From Macrotis lagotis (lineage: Eukaryota > Chordata > Mammalia > Peramelemorphia > Peramelidae): a DNA stretch of 64,000 nucleotides. The stretch lies in assembly GCF_037893015.1 (NCBI RefSeq), contig NC_133660.1, positions 283,031,067-283,095,066 of the forward strand. Direction: 5' to 3'. Of the stretch, positions 1 to 19,899 are shown one piece after another. The notes beneath the pieces were generated by a model. That model was not told where the DNA came from, ran no database searches, and worked only from the letters and a program-made list of their open reading frames with translations. Numbering within the stretch: position 1 is the stretch's first letter; every line of letters starts with the position of its first letter. Made by a program: the position numbers and the translations under genes.

Positions 1-125
1 ACTTCTAGGTCTGGCCCAGGGATTTCCTGTTCTGCGGCCCCTCGGGGTCACCCCCCCACAGCCCTGGTAAGGGGCTCCCCCTCTGTGGGAGCCTCATTAC
101 CCTGTGGCCTCCCCTATTCCCACAG

Positions 126-8079
<7,954 letters not shown>

Positions 8080-8695
8080 GAGGGGCCGATGCCCATCTTG
8101 GGGCCCCGCGCCCATCCTGGGACCTCAGCCCTGGGCCGCAGGGACCGGATGTGCCTCTTGATGCTGCTCCTACCCCCCCTGAATTTCTCTGGGAGACGAA
8201 GGAGTGAACCCTGTTTCGATATTTTATCTGCACTATCTCTCTGTTTTGGAGGTGCTTAAGTGAAAGCATTAACTCCTCTGAAGAAGGGGTGAGTGGGGGG
8301 CAGGGGAGGACGCGCACCCCTTCCCCCGACTGGCGGCTCCTTGGACCTGGGAAGGGGAGGACCGGAGGACAAAGGGGACCGGCCCGGCTTGTGGAGCGGG
8401 GTCCGCCGGGGCTCCCCCATCCCAAAGCGCCTTTGGGGGGATCTTTTGGTGAAACTGTGCCAACTTCCCCCGCCTTTCTCTTTGCACCCAACACCAGCAT
8501 CCTTAGCAGCATTCGCCCCCGGCTCTGCCCGCGGACGGGGCAGTGCCACCCTTGCCAGGCTTTCGGAGGGGGGAGGCCCGAGCGCGGGCCTCGCTCCCCT
8601 CCCCCAAGTGCCTTCCGAGGGGGCGGGGTGGGGGCGGGGCTGCCGCCGCCTTCTCCTTCCTCTTGAACTAATAAACCCTGTCCGAGCCCTCGGGT
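8080..8695 (+). other. RELA: RELA 3' UTR with polyadenylation signal
   Basis: The stop codon ends at 8079. The only canonical AATAAA on this strand downstream is at 8670-8675, giving a 3' UTR of about 615 nt with cleavage expected near 8690. The UTR is GC-rich in its second half. The tandem repeat that follows begins just beyond the expected cleavage site. Confidence 0.75.
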
Positions 8696-8700
8696 GTGCC

Positions 8701-8953
8701 GGCTCCACTGACTCGCGCCCCCCGCGCCCTGTCCTGCCCGGTGGGGTCTCGGGGGGAGTCCGGGCTCCACTGACTCGCGCCCCCCGCGCCCTGTCCTGCC
8801 CAGTGGGGTCTCGGGGGGGGGGGGTCCGGGCTCCACTGACTCGCGCCCCCCGCGCCCCTCTCCTGCCCGGTGGGGTCTCGGGGGGAGTCCGGGCTCCACT
8901 GATTCGCGCCCCCCGCGCCCTCTCCTGCCCGGTGGGGTCTCGGGGGGAGTCCG
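8701..8953. repeat. 62-bp tandem repeat, four copies, downstream of RELA
   Basis: Four head-to-tail units of 62-64 bp start at about 8701, 8763, 8829 and 8892, each opening with GGCTCCACTGA and ending with a run of G before TCCGG. Units differ by only a few bases and by G-run length. Every unit has several G-runs (GGTGGGG, GGGGGG) on the plus strand and C-runs before them. The array begins about 25 nt past the RELA poly(A) signal. Confidence 0.9.
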
Positions 8954-9300
8954 GGTGACAGCTGGCGGCTGCGCACGCGCAGCGGCGCTTTTGCGCCGGC
9001 CCAGGAGGCGCATGCGTGTTGATTTAATGCTGCGTGCTGCCGCGAGGAGGGGGAGGGGAAGGAGGTGCCCGAACCCACCCCCCGGAAAACGTGTTGAGGC
9101 CCCGGTTAACCGCGGCTTCTGCGGCCTGGGCCGCCTTCACCCGGAAGTGCCGGCCCAGCTGTCGCGCATGCGCGCTGGCTCGGGGGCTCCGCTGGTCTCT
9201 CTTCTCCGCCGAGCTGGGCATGCGCGGTGCCAGGACCAGGCGGCTCGGCTGCTTTGGAGGCGTGTCCTGGCCTAGCCCCGCCCCTGTCAGTGCTCGCGGT
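8950..9300. promoter_or_regulatory. Orphan CpG-island promoter-like region (NRF1 and ETS motifs)
   Basis: The region is very CpG-rich. NRF1-type palindromes or near matches lie at 8970-8981 (TGCGCACGCGCA), 9007-9017, 9164-9173 (GCGCATGCGC) and about 9218-9227. An ETS/GABP motif CCGGAAGT lies at 9141-9148. There is no TATA box. This mix is typical of housekeeping promoters. It sits between the 3' ends of two converging genes, so it is not the start of RELA or SIPA1. Direction and transcript are unknown. Confidence 0.55.
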
Positions 9301-11614
9301 GGGGGGCCCCCGCCGCCGAGGCCTGTGCCTCCACTTCCCTTCCTTTCCTGCAGCCAGGCAAGGGCGGGACCCGGCAGGTGGCCCCAGAGGCGGGGGTTGG
9401 GGTGACCTCGGCCAGTGGCTCGCTCTGGACCTCGGGGTCGTCTTCCGCAGCTCGGGGAGCCTGGGCCGGGACAGGGGCGTTCTCCTGTAGCCCTGGACCG
9501 CAGGGACCGGACATGCGTGGGTCACGCCGTCATCGTCCCTCAGCTGGGGACCGGCCTGGGGGCTCGACCCCCACGGGGGCTCGACCCCCACCAAGGGCAG
9601 GAGCCAGCGGCCCCGGAAACGGAGGCAGGGACAGTCCGTGGCTGGCACCAGAGCGGCCATCCTCCTCCCTGGCCCGGGTCTTGTCCACGAGGCTCGGGCC
9701 TGCCCTAGTCAGCCAGCCAGCCAGGCCGGCCCCAGGGGGGTGGGTAGGGCCCCACGGGCTGCTCCGCACGATTGGGCGCCTCTGCCCACCTTCCCCAATC
9801 CACTCCTCTGGCTCCTCCTGGGGAGGGTGGGTGCCTCCTCCCACCCAGGACGACCAGGGTCCGGCGATGATCCTGCCTCCTTAGAAGACCTCTGGGAAGC
9901 TAAAACCAAGGGGCTGGACTCCAAAGATGCAGGAGAGGAGCTGGCCAGCAGGGAAGGACCCCGGGGTCCTAGGGGATGGGCAGGAAGAGAAGGGTCTGCG
10001 ATTTAGGGGATGCCAATCCCAGCTCTGCCCCGGAACAAATCCCTTCCCTGGGCAGCACCTCAGGTTCCTCATGGGTAGTTAGGCCAGAGGAGGGGTCCAG
10101 GCTGGTGAAGGGCCAACACAGGGTGAATGAATGGAGGACGTTTCCTTAGATTGGAAGGAAATAATATCATATCTGGACTGTCATGTAGACAAGGGGGTCA
10201 TCTGACTGACCAGGACTTATGGGGGGGGGCAGAGAGGGCAATTGAGTCCTGTAAAGCCATTCAGTCTTGCCCCACACTGGACTGCCCCCCCCATCAGTCT
10301 TCAGGTCAAGGCTGGTCAGCTGCCAGCTTGTTGGGAAACCAATGATGGGGGGGGCTGGGTGTCTAGCTCCCTCTCCCAACGATGAAGAGGTTCTGCTAGT
10401 GAATGGGGGGGGGGAGTCCCAGCCCTCCCCTCCAACTGTCTCTGGAGCCCCCAGCTGCCCACCCCACCCCCAAGACCAAGATGCAGGCAGAAAACCCAGC
10501 CTCTCCTTCCCAATACAGGCCTATGTGCCTTGAACCCCAGTAAATCAAGCTGTTTGTTTCTTGGGTGCCTGACCTCCTCCCTTCCCTCAGGGGCTTCACT
10601 CAGAGGCTGAGGGTGGACACACAAAAGGCCTCTCAGGCCAAGCAAGGCAAGGCGGGGACTGGGACAGGGAGGGAAAGGGGGAGGGGAACGGAACTCCAAG
10701 GATCTTTCCAGAGTGTGTGGACTAGATTTGCAGCCAAGGCTACTCCTAATCCTGAAGCAAAGCAGTGGGGCACCCCTGAAAACTAGCCAGGCCGAAAGTC
10801 AGGGTCCCTGGTGGAGGGGGAGCCACCCCCAGAGGCAGGGGGGCAGAAGGGTTTAGATAGATTGATCCTGAATAGTGAGGTGGCTTCCCGGGAGGCAGAG
10901 GCTAACCACTAAAGTGGAGGGAGGCCACGGCTGATGCCGGGCAAGGGCACCTTTGGGAAGGGGGACAGAATGAGAGGTGGGAGCTGGAGTGGACCCCAGC
11001 TGGGGAAGGAAGGGAAACGTCTCCACCAGAAGAAGCTTCGAGAACCCTACGAGTGAGGAGCGTGGGGCATGGCTGCCCAATCTCTCTCTCACAGGTCTGG
11101 GCAGAGCCTGGGGCTCTTCTAACTGGGCATCCTGCCAGCCTCGCCCTCTGAGCACCCCACCCATGTGTCCTCGGGGTCTGGCCCAGTCATCAGGGAAGAA
11201 AGCTGGCTTTGGAGTTAAAAAGACACAGGTTCGAGTCTTGGCTCGACTCATGCAACCTGTCTTTTCTGGGCCTGCTTCTCCAGTTAGAAAACTGGGGGTG
11301 GGTCGACCCTTTGGGCTCTAAATGCATGTTGCTCGAATCCTTTCCAACCCTTGGGCTCTTTCCTTATCTCCCTGGACTGGGCAGAACCCCTCAGAAGCAG
11401 GGGCCTTGGTTCTGTCCTGATGGAGGAAGGAGGGGAGTCAGCTGGGAGCTGGGGAGGGGTGGAACAGAGGAAGCTGGCTGGCCTTGGAAGACCGGGGGGC
11501 CTGGGGTCCCTGACCATTCATCCCAACCCAGCCCATTCTTCCTGGGTGGAAGAAGAAAGAACCCCAGGGTGCCCCCCCCATCCTGAATCCTGTCTCCTCC
11601 ATTCAGCTCCCAAC
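9300..11614. other. Intergenic stretch between RELA and SIPA1 3' ends
   Basis: GC-rich sequence to about 9.9 kb is followed by more ordinary sequence with G/C homopolymers. A MIR-like piece (GGCTTTGGAGTTAAAAAGAC) lies at about 11195-11265. Open frames of up to 184 codons exist but are Pro/Gly/Arg-rich, overlap in several frames and look like GC-driven chance frames. Confidence 0.6.
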
Positions 11615-11904
11615 TACTTGGGCCACAGCTGATCTTTACTTTTCATGCCAAACAATATTTACAGTTGAGGTTAGAGAAGCCAGGCCCTAGAAAGGTCCTG
11701 AGAAGAGACAAGAGCTGGGGGGGACGTTCTTGGAACCCAAGGGATTGCCCTCGTTGAGGTTCCGGGGTGGCTGGGGGGCAGCAGGGCATGTCCTTTCCCC
11801 TTTCACACCGGGGCAGATGGGGGGGGTCCCAGGCAGCTCCGGTTCCACAGAGTCCTGTGACTTCTGTCCCTGGAGGAAGGGTCCTGGGCCCCGTGGGAGA
11901 GGAC
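11615..11904 (-). other. SIPA1: SIPA1 3' UTR
   Basis: The minus-strand stop codon TGA is at 11905-11907. No canonical AATAAA is near. The best candidate signal is the variant AGTAAA (plus-strand TTTACT, 11635-11640), which would give a UTR of roughly 270-290 nt. The 3' end is therefore approximate. Confidence 0.45.
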
Positions 11905-14900
11905 TCAAGGCCCCGGGGTCCCCAGCTGCTGGGAGGCCCTGAGCAGGCGGGCGGCCGCATTCTGGGACTCTGCCTGGAGCCGCCGGTTGTTTTGGCGAAG
12001 GTTGCGGACTTCTTCCTGCAGGGCTGCCTTGTCAGCCTTCTCCTGGAGGGAGGGACCCGCCACATGGCCAGGAGTTGCCAGGCGGCGGGGCCCATGCCCC
12101 CTCCCAGGGCCTGCCTCCCCGCAACCCACCTTCTGCAGGTCATCCTGAAGCTTCTTCAGCATGGCCTCCAGGTGGGAGACCTTCTCCGACAGGCTGCGGG
12201 AGGACGAGCTGTGGACGGGGAGGGCACCTGAGGAGCCTGGCACAGGGGTGGGCAGAGCTCACCCACCCCAGGGCCCAGACCCAAGGACCACTTGCTCAGC
12301 TCTTCTCCCTTCCCCCACCCAAGGGGCCGCAGCAGCAGTGAAGCTATTTGACTCAGAGGGGGGCCTGGCATCCCCCCTCCCCCTGTCATGGGCCCCCACT
12401 CTCTTACTCGGGCTCAGCTCTGGTGACTTCCCGGGGGTCTCCACTCTCCGGAAGCTGCTGGCCTAGAACGACAGCACCGGCCTTGTCCTCCAGTCCTCCC
12501 TCCGGCCCCCAGGGGAGCAAGGAAAAGGGGGCAGCAGAAGGGAGGGGGCCTGGGCCCTGGGCTCCAGTGTCCCACCCCACCCCCGCCCCCCGATGCCCTC
12601 GCAGAGGGGACGGCTCACCCTCCTGGGAGAGCGCTTCCAGGATGCTGTTGCAGGTGCTGGCGATCTCTGAGATGGACCTCCACTCCTCTTCCAGGGGTTC
12701 GCTTCCAGCCTCCGACAGGACTGGGGGGAGGGGAAGCAGAGGCAGGGTCACAGGGTCAGCCAGCTCCTGCCCAGGGGCCGCCTCGGCCCATCTGCGGGGG
12801 GGCACGACTCACTCTTGGTGATGGAATTCCTCAGGGAGAGGGTCCGAGGCAGGAAGGAGTCGCTCAGGTCTCTGGGCAGCGGCCCGGGGCTCTCCGGAGC
12901 CTCTGGTTCAGTGGGGGCATCGGGGTGAGTCTGGGGGGGGGGAGCAAGGAGAGGGGGCCTGGAGCCACAGCTGGGCCCTCGGGACCCCAAAGGGGTGTGG
13001 GGGGGGCGGAGAGCTCAGCTTCTTACCTGGTCTGGCGGCCCACCCCCCCGCCGGACCTGGCTGGGGGGGCTTAGGGGTGGCGACCAAGAGGAGGTCTGGG
13101 GTGGCGTCCGGCAAGACCGGGGCCCCATCGGACGGGGAGCTGGCGGGGAGAGCGAGGGAGAGGTGAGTGAGGGAGACAGAAGCCCCCCCCCCCCCCCCCC
13201 GGTCCGGGAAGGAGGAGGGGGCCCAGGACTGACTGGGGAAGGGGCTGGAAGGGGCCCACGCCTACCTCTGTGGGGAGGGGTCGCTGGGACTGCGCAGGAA
13301 CTCGGTCCGCTCCTCGGCCAGGCCCGGGGGGGGCCCGGGCGGGGGGGACCCGTCCTGCAGGCGCAGCTCGTGCAGCATCTGGACCGTGGCGGGGCGCAGG
13401 CCGGCCCCCGGGCACCCCTCGGCCCCCGGCCCCTGGACCGCGCGCCGGACCGGCTCCTGCAGCGACCTCTCGTACAGCTCCGAGAAGCTCCTGGGGGGCG
13501 AGGGGGGCGGGTGAGGGGGGGCGCGCCCCGACGGGCCCCCGCCCCCGCCCGCGGCCCCGGGCCCCCGCGCTGACCTGCGGGGCCGGCCGCTCTCGTCGGG
13601 GGGCAGCACGGTGACGCAGACCTTGGCGGCCGAGCGCAGCAGGGCGGCGGCGGCCCCGGGCGCCAGGCTGGGCAGGGGGCGGCCGCAGACCCGCAGGAGG
13701 CGCGCCCCGGGCCGCAGGCCGGCCGTCTCGGCGAAGGTGAAGCGCTCCACGTGGCGCACGAAGCCCCCCTCGTCCGCCTCGAAGCCCAGGCGGCCCTGGC
13801 CGTCCCGGGGGAGGGCCAGCTCCCGCGTCTCGCAGCCGCGGCTGACCAGCTGCGGGGAGGCGCGGCTCAGGCCGGGCCGGGACCCCGGACCCGGACCCGG
13901 ACCCAGACCCCCTCCCCGTCCCCCCCCCCCGCGCCCCTCACCTGCAGCCGCGCCACGATCTCCCCCACGGCCCCCCCGGGGGCGCCCCCCACGCGCAGGG
14001 TCAGCATCTCCCCCCGGCCGTGGTAGAGGTCCAGCCGCTGCTCGCAGAAGGTCCAGGCCAGGACGTCGCGGCAGGCGCAGTTGAAGACGACGCGGCCGTC
14101 GCGGGGGGCCACCAGCACCAGGGTCTCGGCCGAGATGGCCAGCAGGCAGGGCACTTCGGGGGCGCCCTCCCGGCCCCCGGGCGCCGCCCGCACGCCCCAG
14201 GCCAGGGCCCCCTGCGCCTGCAGCTCCCCGCCCGCGCCCCGCGGCCGCTCGCGCCTCCGGGCCCCCAGCGAGGGCAGGCCGAAGCGGGAGACGGAGTCCA
14301 GCGAGGCCGTGGTCACCTCGCGGGCCGCCAGCTCCTGCAGGTAGTCGCGCCGCGTGCGCGTGGCCATGGCGTGGAACTTGCGCGCGCGGCCCGCGGCCTG
14401 CTCGGCGTTGAGCGCCTTGGCCAGCAGCCAGGCTCGGAAGGCCGCCGAGGCGGGGAAGGGGCCCCCCCCGGGGGGCAGGGCGGGCCCGAAGGCGGGCGTG
14501 TCCCGGGTCCGGCTCACGGCCACGCTGCGGGGGGAGGGGAGGCGGTGGGCACGGCTGTCGCGGGGGGGGGGGCCCTCAGGCCGCTTGGGGGCAACCCCGT
14601 GGAATCTCGGGTGCAAGGCCGAGCTCCCCCCCGACCCCCCACATCTCCCCCCCCCGGGCGGACCCCCGCACGGACCTGTAGCAGGTGCGCGGGGTGCAGG
14701 GGGCGTGGGCGCGGACCACCAGGAAGACGTGCTGGAAGTGCGAGCGGATGGTGCCGGGGCAGAAGGGCCGGGCCCCGGGCTCCTGGAACACGATGGTCAC
14801 GATGTCGTTGCCGATGTGTCTCTTCCGGAGGAGCTGGGGGGGGGGTGAGGGGTGAGGGTGAGGGGCTCAAGGGGCGGGGAGCCCCAGCACCCCCAACCCC

Positions 14901-16636
14901 CCAACCAGGGGACCAGAACGGGGGTGGGGAGGACCCGGGCCGGGGCCCCCCAGACTCCAGGGGGCTCTGCCCCACCTGCTGCTGGTTGTTGGGGGTGTAA
15001 GGCAACATGGTGGAGACGTGGAACATGATCTCGTGGTCTTGGTAGGTGGTGTAGACGGAGTGCGTCCCCGTGGAGTCCGCTGTGGCCAAGGAAAGGAAGG
15101 GGAAATTCGGGGTCTGCGGGCCGCGGGGCAGAGGAGCCGGGGAGCCTGGCCCAGGACGGCCGCCCAGCCCCCATCTGAGGGGCCCCGGGGCCTGCTCCAG
15201 GACGCCAAGCCCAGGGAGGGATGAGGTCATGACCACTTCCCACCCTGGGGCCCGGCCTTCCTTCAGAGGCCCCCCACACACCTCAGGAACGGGAAGGTTT
15301 CTGGTCAAGGGGAGGGGCCGCGGCCTGGGAGGGAGGGAGGGGACAGAGGACTTGAGGGACTAGGTGCTGGCAAAGGAGCCGGCAGCCCCTCTTCATGTGC
15401 CACTCGCCCCGGTCACCCCCCTATCTGGAGTGGGAAAGGGCCTCGGGCACCGTTTTACAAAGGAAGAAACTGCGGTCAGAGAGGGGACCATCACACGCCA
15501 GGAAGGTCAGAGTCAGGATGGGGGTCCAGACTCCCTCACTCGCATGACCCCCCCCCAGGGCCCTGACTATCCCACAGGGAGAACAGACCATCCCCCAAAC
15601 CCCCAGAGTGGGCAGGTTCCCCCCCCAGAATCCAGGCTCTGGTATTCCATGGTTGGAGGAGCCTGAGCTGGCCAGAGGCCCCTCCATCTGCCCTCCTCCA
15701 CCGGCTGGCCTGCCAGACACTCAAGAGGCTCCCACGGCCCCTGACCCTTCAGCCCTCCGGCCTTCTCCCAGCGGCCACTGCCTCCAGGGGCCTCTCATCC
15801 TTCCTGGCCTCAGCCCCAGGCTCTCCGGGTGTCCTCGGGAGACCACCAGAGAGGCAGCTGGGGCTGGGGGTGGGAGGGCTGAAGAAAGGGTGCTCTCCCC
15901 TCCCTGCCTCCCTTTCTCTCTCCCCCCCTTCCTGTCTGTCACTCTCTGTGTCTCTGTGTGTCCGTCTCCTTTTCTGTCTCTATCACTCTGTCTTTCCTTG
16001 TATCTCTCTCTTTCTCCCTCCCCCTCTCCCCCTCCCTCTCTGTCCCTCCCCCCTCCCTCTCTCTGTCTCTATTTCTGTCTCTTTTTCTCTCTCCTTACAG
16101 TTGAGAAGGGCCCTTACACACTCTCTCCTCTCCTTTCTCCCCCATTCTCCCCTCTATCCCCCTCCCCTGCCCCCTCTCTTCCTCTCTCTCTCACCCACTG
16201 CACCCACAAACCCACCAGGTCTCTCTCTCAAACTGCCCCTCCCGACGTGGCCTCTACTTCCCTATCACGCACCTGCTTCTCTGCCCTGACATGTCCCCTG
16301 GACTGAAACTCTCTCCCCCTTTGGTTCCCATACACCCCCCTCCTCCAAGTACTCTGGGAGCCAAGGTTCTGGCTCTTGGACCCTCATCCTTTCTCTCTGT
16401 GTCCCTTCTCCCTTAGCAACCCCCACAGACCCAGTCACAGAGATTTCCACGTGGACCCCAAAATCAATAGACCTCGGCCAGGCTAAGCACTGGGCCCAAC
16501 TGCCCAGAGGTCTCCTTCCTGCTGCACCTGGAGCCCCAACATCTCTGACCCTGAACATGGCTACCCACTATCTTTAGCTGAAACACCCTCCCCACTTGAC
16601 CCGATCCCCCTATTTCCACTGGCACAGGTCCCCTCT

Positions 16637-16691
<55 letters not shown>

Positions 16692-19600
16692 AGCACCCCT
16701 AGGCCACGACCTCTCACCTGGGTTCTTGTCATCCCTTGTCTCCCTCAAAGCTGTCATAAGAATCTGAGGACACCCAGGTCTGAGGCTGGCACCCCCCGCC
16801 CCAGTGCCTCAGCCTGGCAGAAGGCCTTCCCCCGCTGCTCCTCCCGTCCCATGGCTTGCAGGTCACTCCCTGAATCTGAGCCTGGGCTGAACCTGGGGGG
16901 TGCTCCCCCTGCCCTGCCACCTGCAGGAATCCCTGGCTCCCTGTTGACCCTGATGGTCCCTGAATACTCCCAGAGAGGGCGGAAGGGAGAGGGGCTGACC
17001 CTGGCCTTGGGGGGCTGATCTGACCCAGCCTTGCTGTGGGCCTCAGATTTCTCACCTGTAAAATGGGCATGATAATAAAAGCCCTGTTCCCCAGGGTCCT
17101 GTGAGGTACCCAAAGTAGTTAGCGCCCAGCTGCTGGCACACAGTAGGGGCCCAATAAACACTTGTTTCCTTCCTCATCTCTATTGGAATGATACCATTAT
17201 CACTATCTGGCCTCATGAGCAGAGTGAACTTCCAATGTGGCAAGTTCTTGCATCCTGGGAGCCCAAAGCCCTGCTCTGAGCCTGGGCCTGGGTCCACAGT
17301 AGGAGACACCAGAAGAAGGGGCTCACAGGCCCTGGGGTTCTGGTCTAATAAGTGTTTGGAACTGGACTGTGGTGCCTGGTGCCCCAGTTCTAATCCTGCT
17401 CTGGTGTTTGCTCCATGGTGACCTTGGGCAAGTCACTCCCACTCCCAGGCCTCAGTTTCCTGTAACATGCAAAAGGAGGGGGCCACTCAAGTCCCTCCAG
17501 ATCCAAGACCTCCTAAAATGGCCCCTACCTATGTGGGGATGGGGGCTCTAGACCCCAGACAGGGGTCCCCAAAGCTGAGCTTGAGGCCCAGAGCAACTGG
17601 GCTGCTCCAGACTGGCTGGGAGGGCGGACCCTGGGAGAAGGGTGCCCCCCGGGGGGGGGTGCAGGGCCTGCAGGGGTCACCAAGGTCAGAACCGGGGCCT
17701 TGTCTATGATTTGTCCTTCTAAACCATGAGCCCTGGTGGGGCCCCAAAGGCCGGCCAGCACAACGCCCTCATTTTACAGATGGGGAGAACCCGAGACCCG
17801 GAAAGGGCAGTGACATGGCCGAGGTCATGCCACAGCCTGGGCAGGGTCCCTCCGATCCCCCCTTCCCCCCCACCAGCACACCACGGGCACTCACTCTTTA
17901 TGTCCAACTGCGCCCGGTAATGCTCAAAGCCTTTGAGTCGGACCACATCCCCCAGGAGGCTGAGGAACTGGGTGAAGGCTGGGCCGGCCTCCTCATTATT
18001 GTACATCTCCTCTTCTGAAGCCTGGCCTGCCCGGCAGTAGAGAACGCCCACCTTGCGCTGGAGACTCAGCTAGGGGAGGGGAAGAGAGGGTCAGGGGAGC
18101 CGCCCCCCTCTTCCACTCCAGTGGACAAAGTTCCTCGACCCTGGGAAGGTAAGAACTGAGTGGAAGAGCCCTCCGACTCAGGTCCACTTCTCTGTCCATT
18201 GCCCTGTCCTGCCCTGGGGTCCCTCCCCCTCTTTGTGGACACCTTGGACCCAAGTTAAAATTGTTCCCAAGTTCCCAGAGATGAGGGCCTGAAGGCTCGT
18301 CGGGGCCCCTGGGGAGCAGACCCCAGAGAATCCCCCTCCCTGCTGGGCCATCCCTCAGGTCGTCACGGCCCCAGACCGACCATCCGTGGGGACGGGGCTG
18401 GAATCCCGGACTCACCTCCTGCTCGTCCAGGGTGAGGAGGGTTCGAGGCACCTTGGGGGAGGCAGAACCCAGGCGCAGACAGCTGGGGTTCAGCCAGGGG
18501 GCCACGTGCTCCAGGAGTTTTTTGGGGGACAGGCCCCGGGGAGGACCAGGCGGCAGGACCTCTTCGGAGATGGAGCCTCGGAGGGTCCGCAGCTAAGGGC
18601 AAGGGCAATTCCCCTTTAGGGCTGGTGCCCCTATTGCCGGCGCCCCCCCCCCAACCCTCAGTCCCCCACCTGAGTTGTCCTAATGATGAGGCGATAGCTG
18701 TGCTGGGGGGTGGCCGAGCCGCTGGCCTCCTTCTCCTCCCGCCGGATGCTCACAGCCACGGGGCCCAGGGTGTCGTCCATGCCAAAGAAGTTCTGATGCT
18801 CTGGGGAGGGAGGAGGCCGGCTGTCAGGCCTCAGTCCCACCCCGGCAGGCCAGCTCTGGCCTCTTCCCCAATTCTGGGGAGTGACAGAAAAGGGAGCCCC
18901 TAGTTTCGAGTTTCTCTTCCCAGCTCTGCTTGGAACAGAGAAACCTCATCCATCCAAGACTTCCCAATTTGGGAACTGGGACCACGGGCTCCCAGAGAGG
19001 AGGTGATACCCCGTCCTCCCCTCATTTCTCCCATTAGCTGGAGGAGGCTTCCCAGGTCCCTCATCGGCCGACATTCCCTGTCCGCTCCAACATTCCAGGG
19101 CCGGGGTGGCCGCAGTCTCCCCTCCCGGCTCTGCCATTCCACACTCGGAGTCCCTTCCATCCCTGAGGCTCTTTTCTGTGATTGGAGTGCTCCAGTGTTT
19201 CAGGAGCAAGGCCAAGCCCCCCCCCCCCCCATCCTGACCCTGCCCTCTGCCTTCACTTCCCCCCCAGTCCCTCTCACCTTTGCCATAGAAGTACTTGCGG
19301 TAATATCCAGCCCCCGAATCCGTGTGCTCTAGGCTGTGGGGTTCAGAACGATTCTGGGGCTCCTCCAGGACAGAGATGGCAGCGTTGGGCAGCATGGGGG
19401 GTAGAGCGGGGGGCAACAACCCCCCGAGGCCCAGCTCGCCTTCCCCCCCAACCTCACTCACAAAGCCGGGGGCCCCCAGAAGCAGGTCCGAGTCAGAGGC
19501 CTGAGCAGGGTCAGGGCTGGGAGGGGTTTCGGGGGGTGGGTCCTTAACCCCCGCTCCCCAGTCAAAGAGAAGACTCTGGACATCATAGTGTGCAAACCAG

Positions 19601-19899
19601 CGGGGTTCTGGAACAGCGGGGAACTCGGGGGGCGGCTCTCCTTCGGGCGGCAGGCCCAACAAGGCCAAGGGGTCGGCGAAGAGGCGGGCAGGGGGGACCC
19701 CTCGCCCCCCCTCCTCATTGCTGTGGGCTCGGGCCCGGGGGCTCGCTGCAGGTGGGGGCCGGGCCTCCCCGGCATCACTGCCACTGCGAAGCAGCGGCCC
19801 CCTCTCTGCCCCGGGCCCCCGGGGCTCAAAGGTGAGAGGGGTCAGGGCCGGCCTGGCAGGCTGTCGGAACTTGCGCACGAAGAGGTCGTCGGACTGCAT
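11905..19899 (-). CDS. SIPA1: SIPA1 (SPA-1), Rap GTPase-activating protein
   Basis: SPA-1 turns off Rap1/Rap2 by stimulating GTP hydrolysis and so controls integrin adhesion. Fifteen coding exons in gene order: 19278-19899, 18670-18800, 18416-18592, 17895-18069, 14976-15079, 14676-14833, 13942-14524, 13575-13849, 13266-13490, 13027-13139, 12813-12930, 12619-12720, 12408-12462, 12130-12208, 11905-12042; about 1017 residues (human 1042). Start [11 protein letters not shown]. Order: acidic/Pro-rich N-terminus, RapGAP domain (about 310-500) with the catalytic Asn-thumb motif [14 protein letters not shown] near residue 412, PDZ domain (about 652-735; [19 protein letters not shown]), Pro-rich linker, and a C-terminal leucine zipper ([20 protein letters not shown]). 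Exons 10 and 11 do not join in phase: the C7 run at 13043-13049 seems one base too long, while six C would restore the frame. Identity is secure. Confidence 0.96.
15895..16215. repeat. Polypyrimidine (CT-rich) tract
   Basis: About 320 bp of almost pure C and T on the plus strand, in irregular CTCT, TCTGTCT and CCCCTCC blocks. The gene (minus) strand is purine-rich here. It lies deep in an intron, so it is not a splice-site tract of an exon that I can see. Confidence 0.8.
16641..16689. repeat. (CA)n microsatellite
   Basis: An uninterrupted CA dinucleotide run of about 24 units lies inside the SIPA1 intron. Such perfect runs are normally length-polymorphic. Confidence 0.97.

Larger units (their letters stand above)
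15080..17894 (-). other. SIPA1: SIPA1 intron with simple repeats
   Basis: This intron of 2.8 kb interrupts the RapGAP domain. From right to left it holds MIR-like fragments (about 17760-17850, 17370-17470, 17040-17170), a (CA)n tract and a long pyrimidine tract, the last two listed separately. A MIR-like motif lies near 15445-15500. No exon was recognised inside. Confidence 0.75.
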
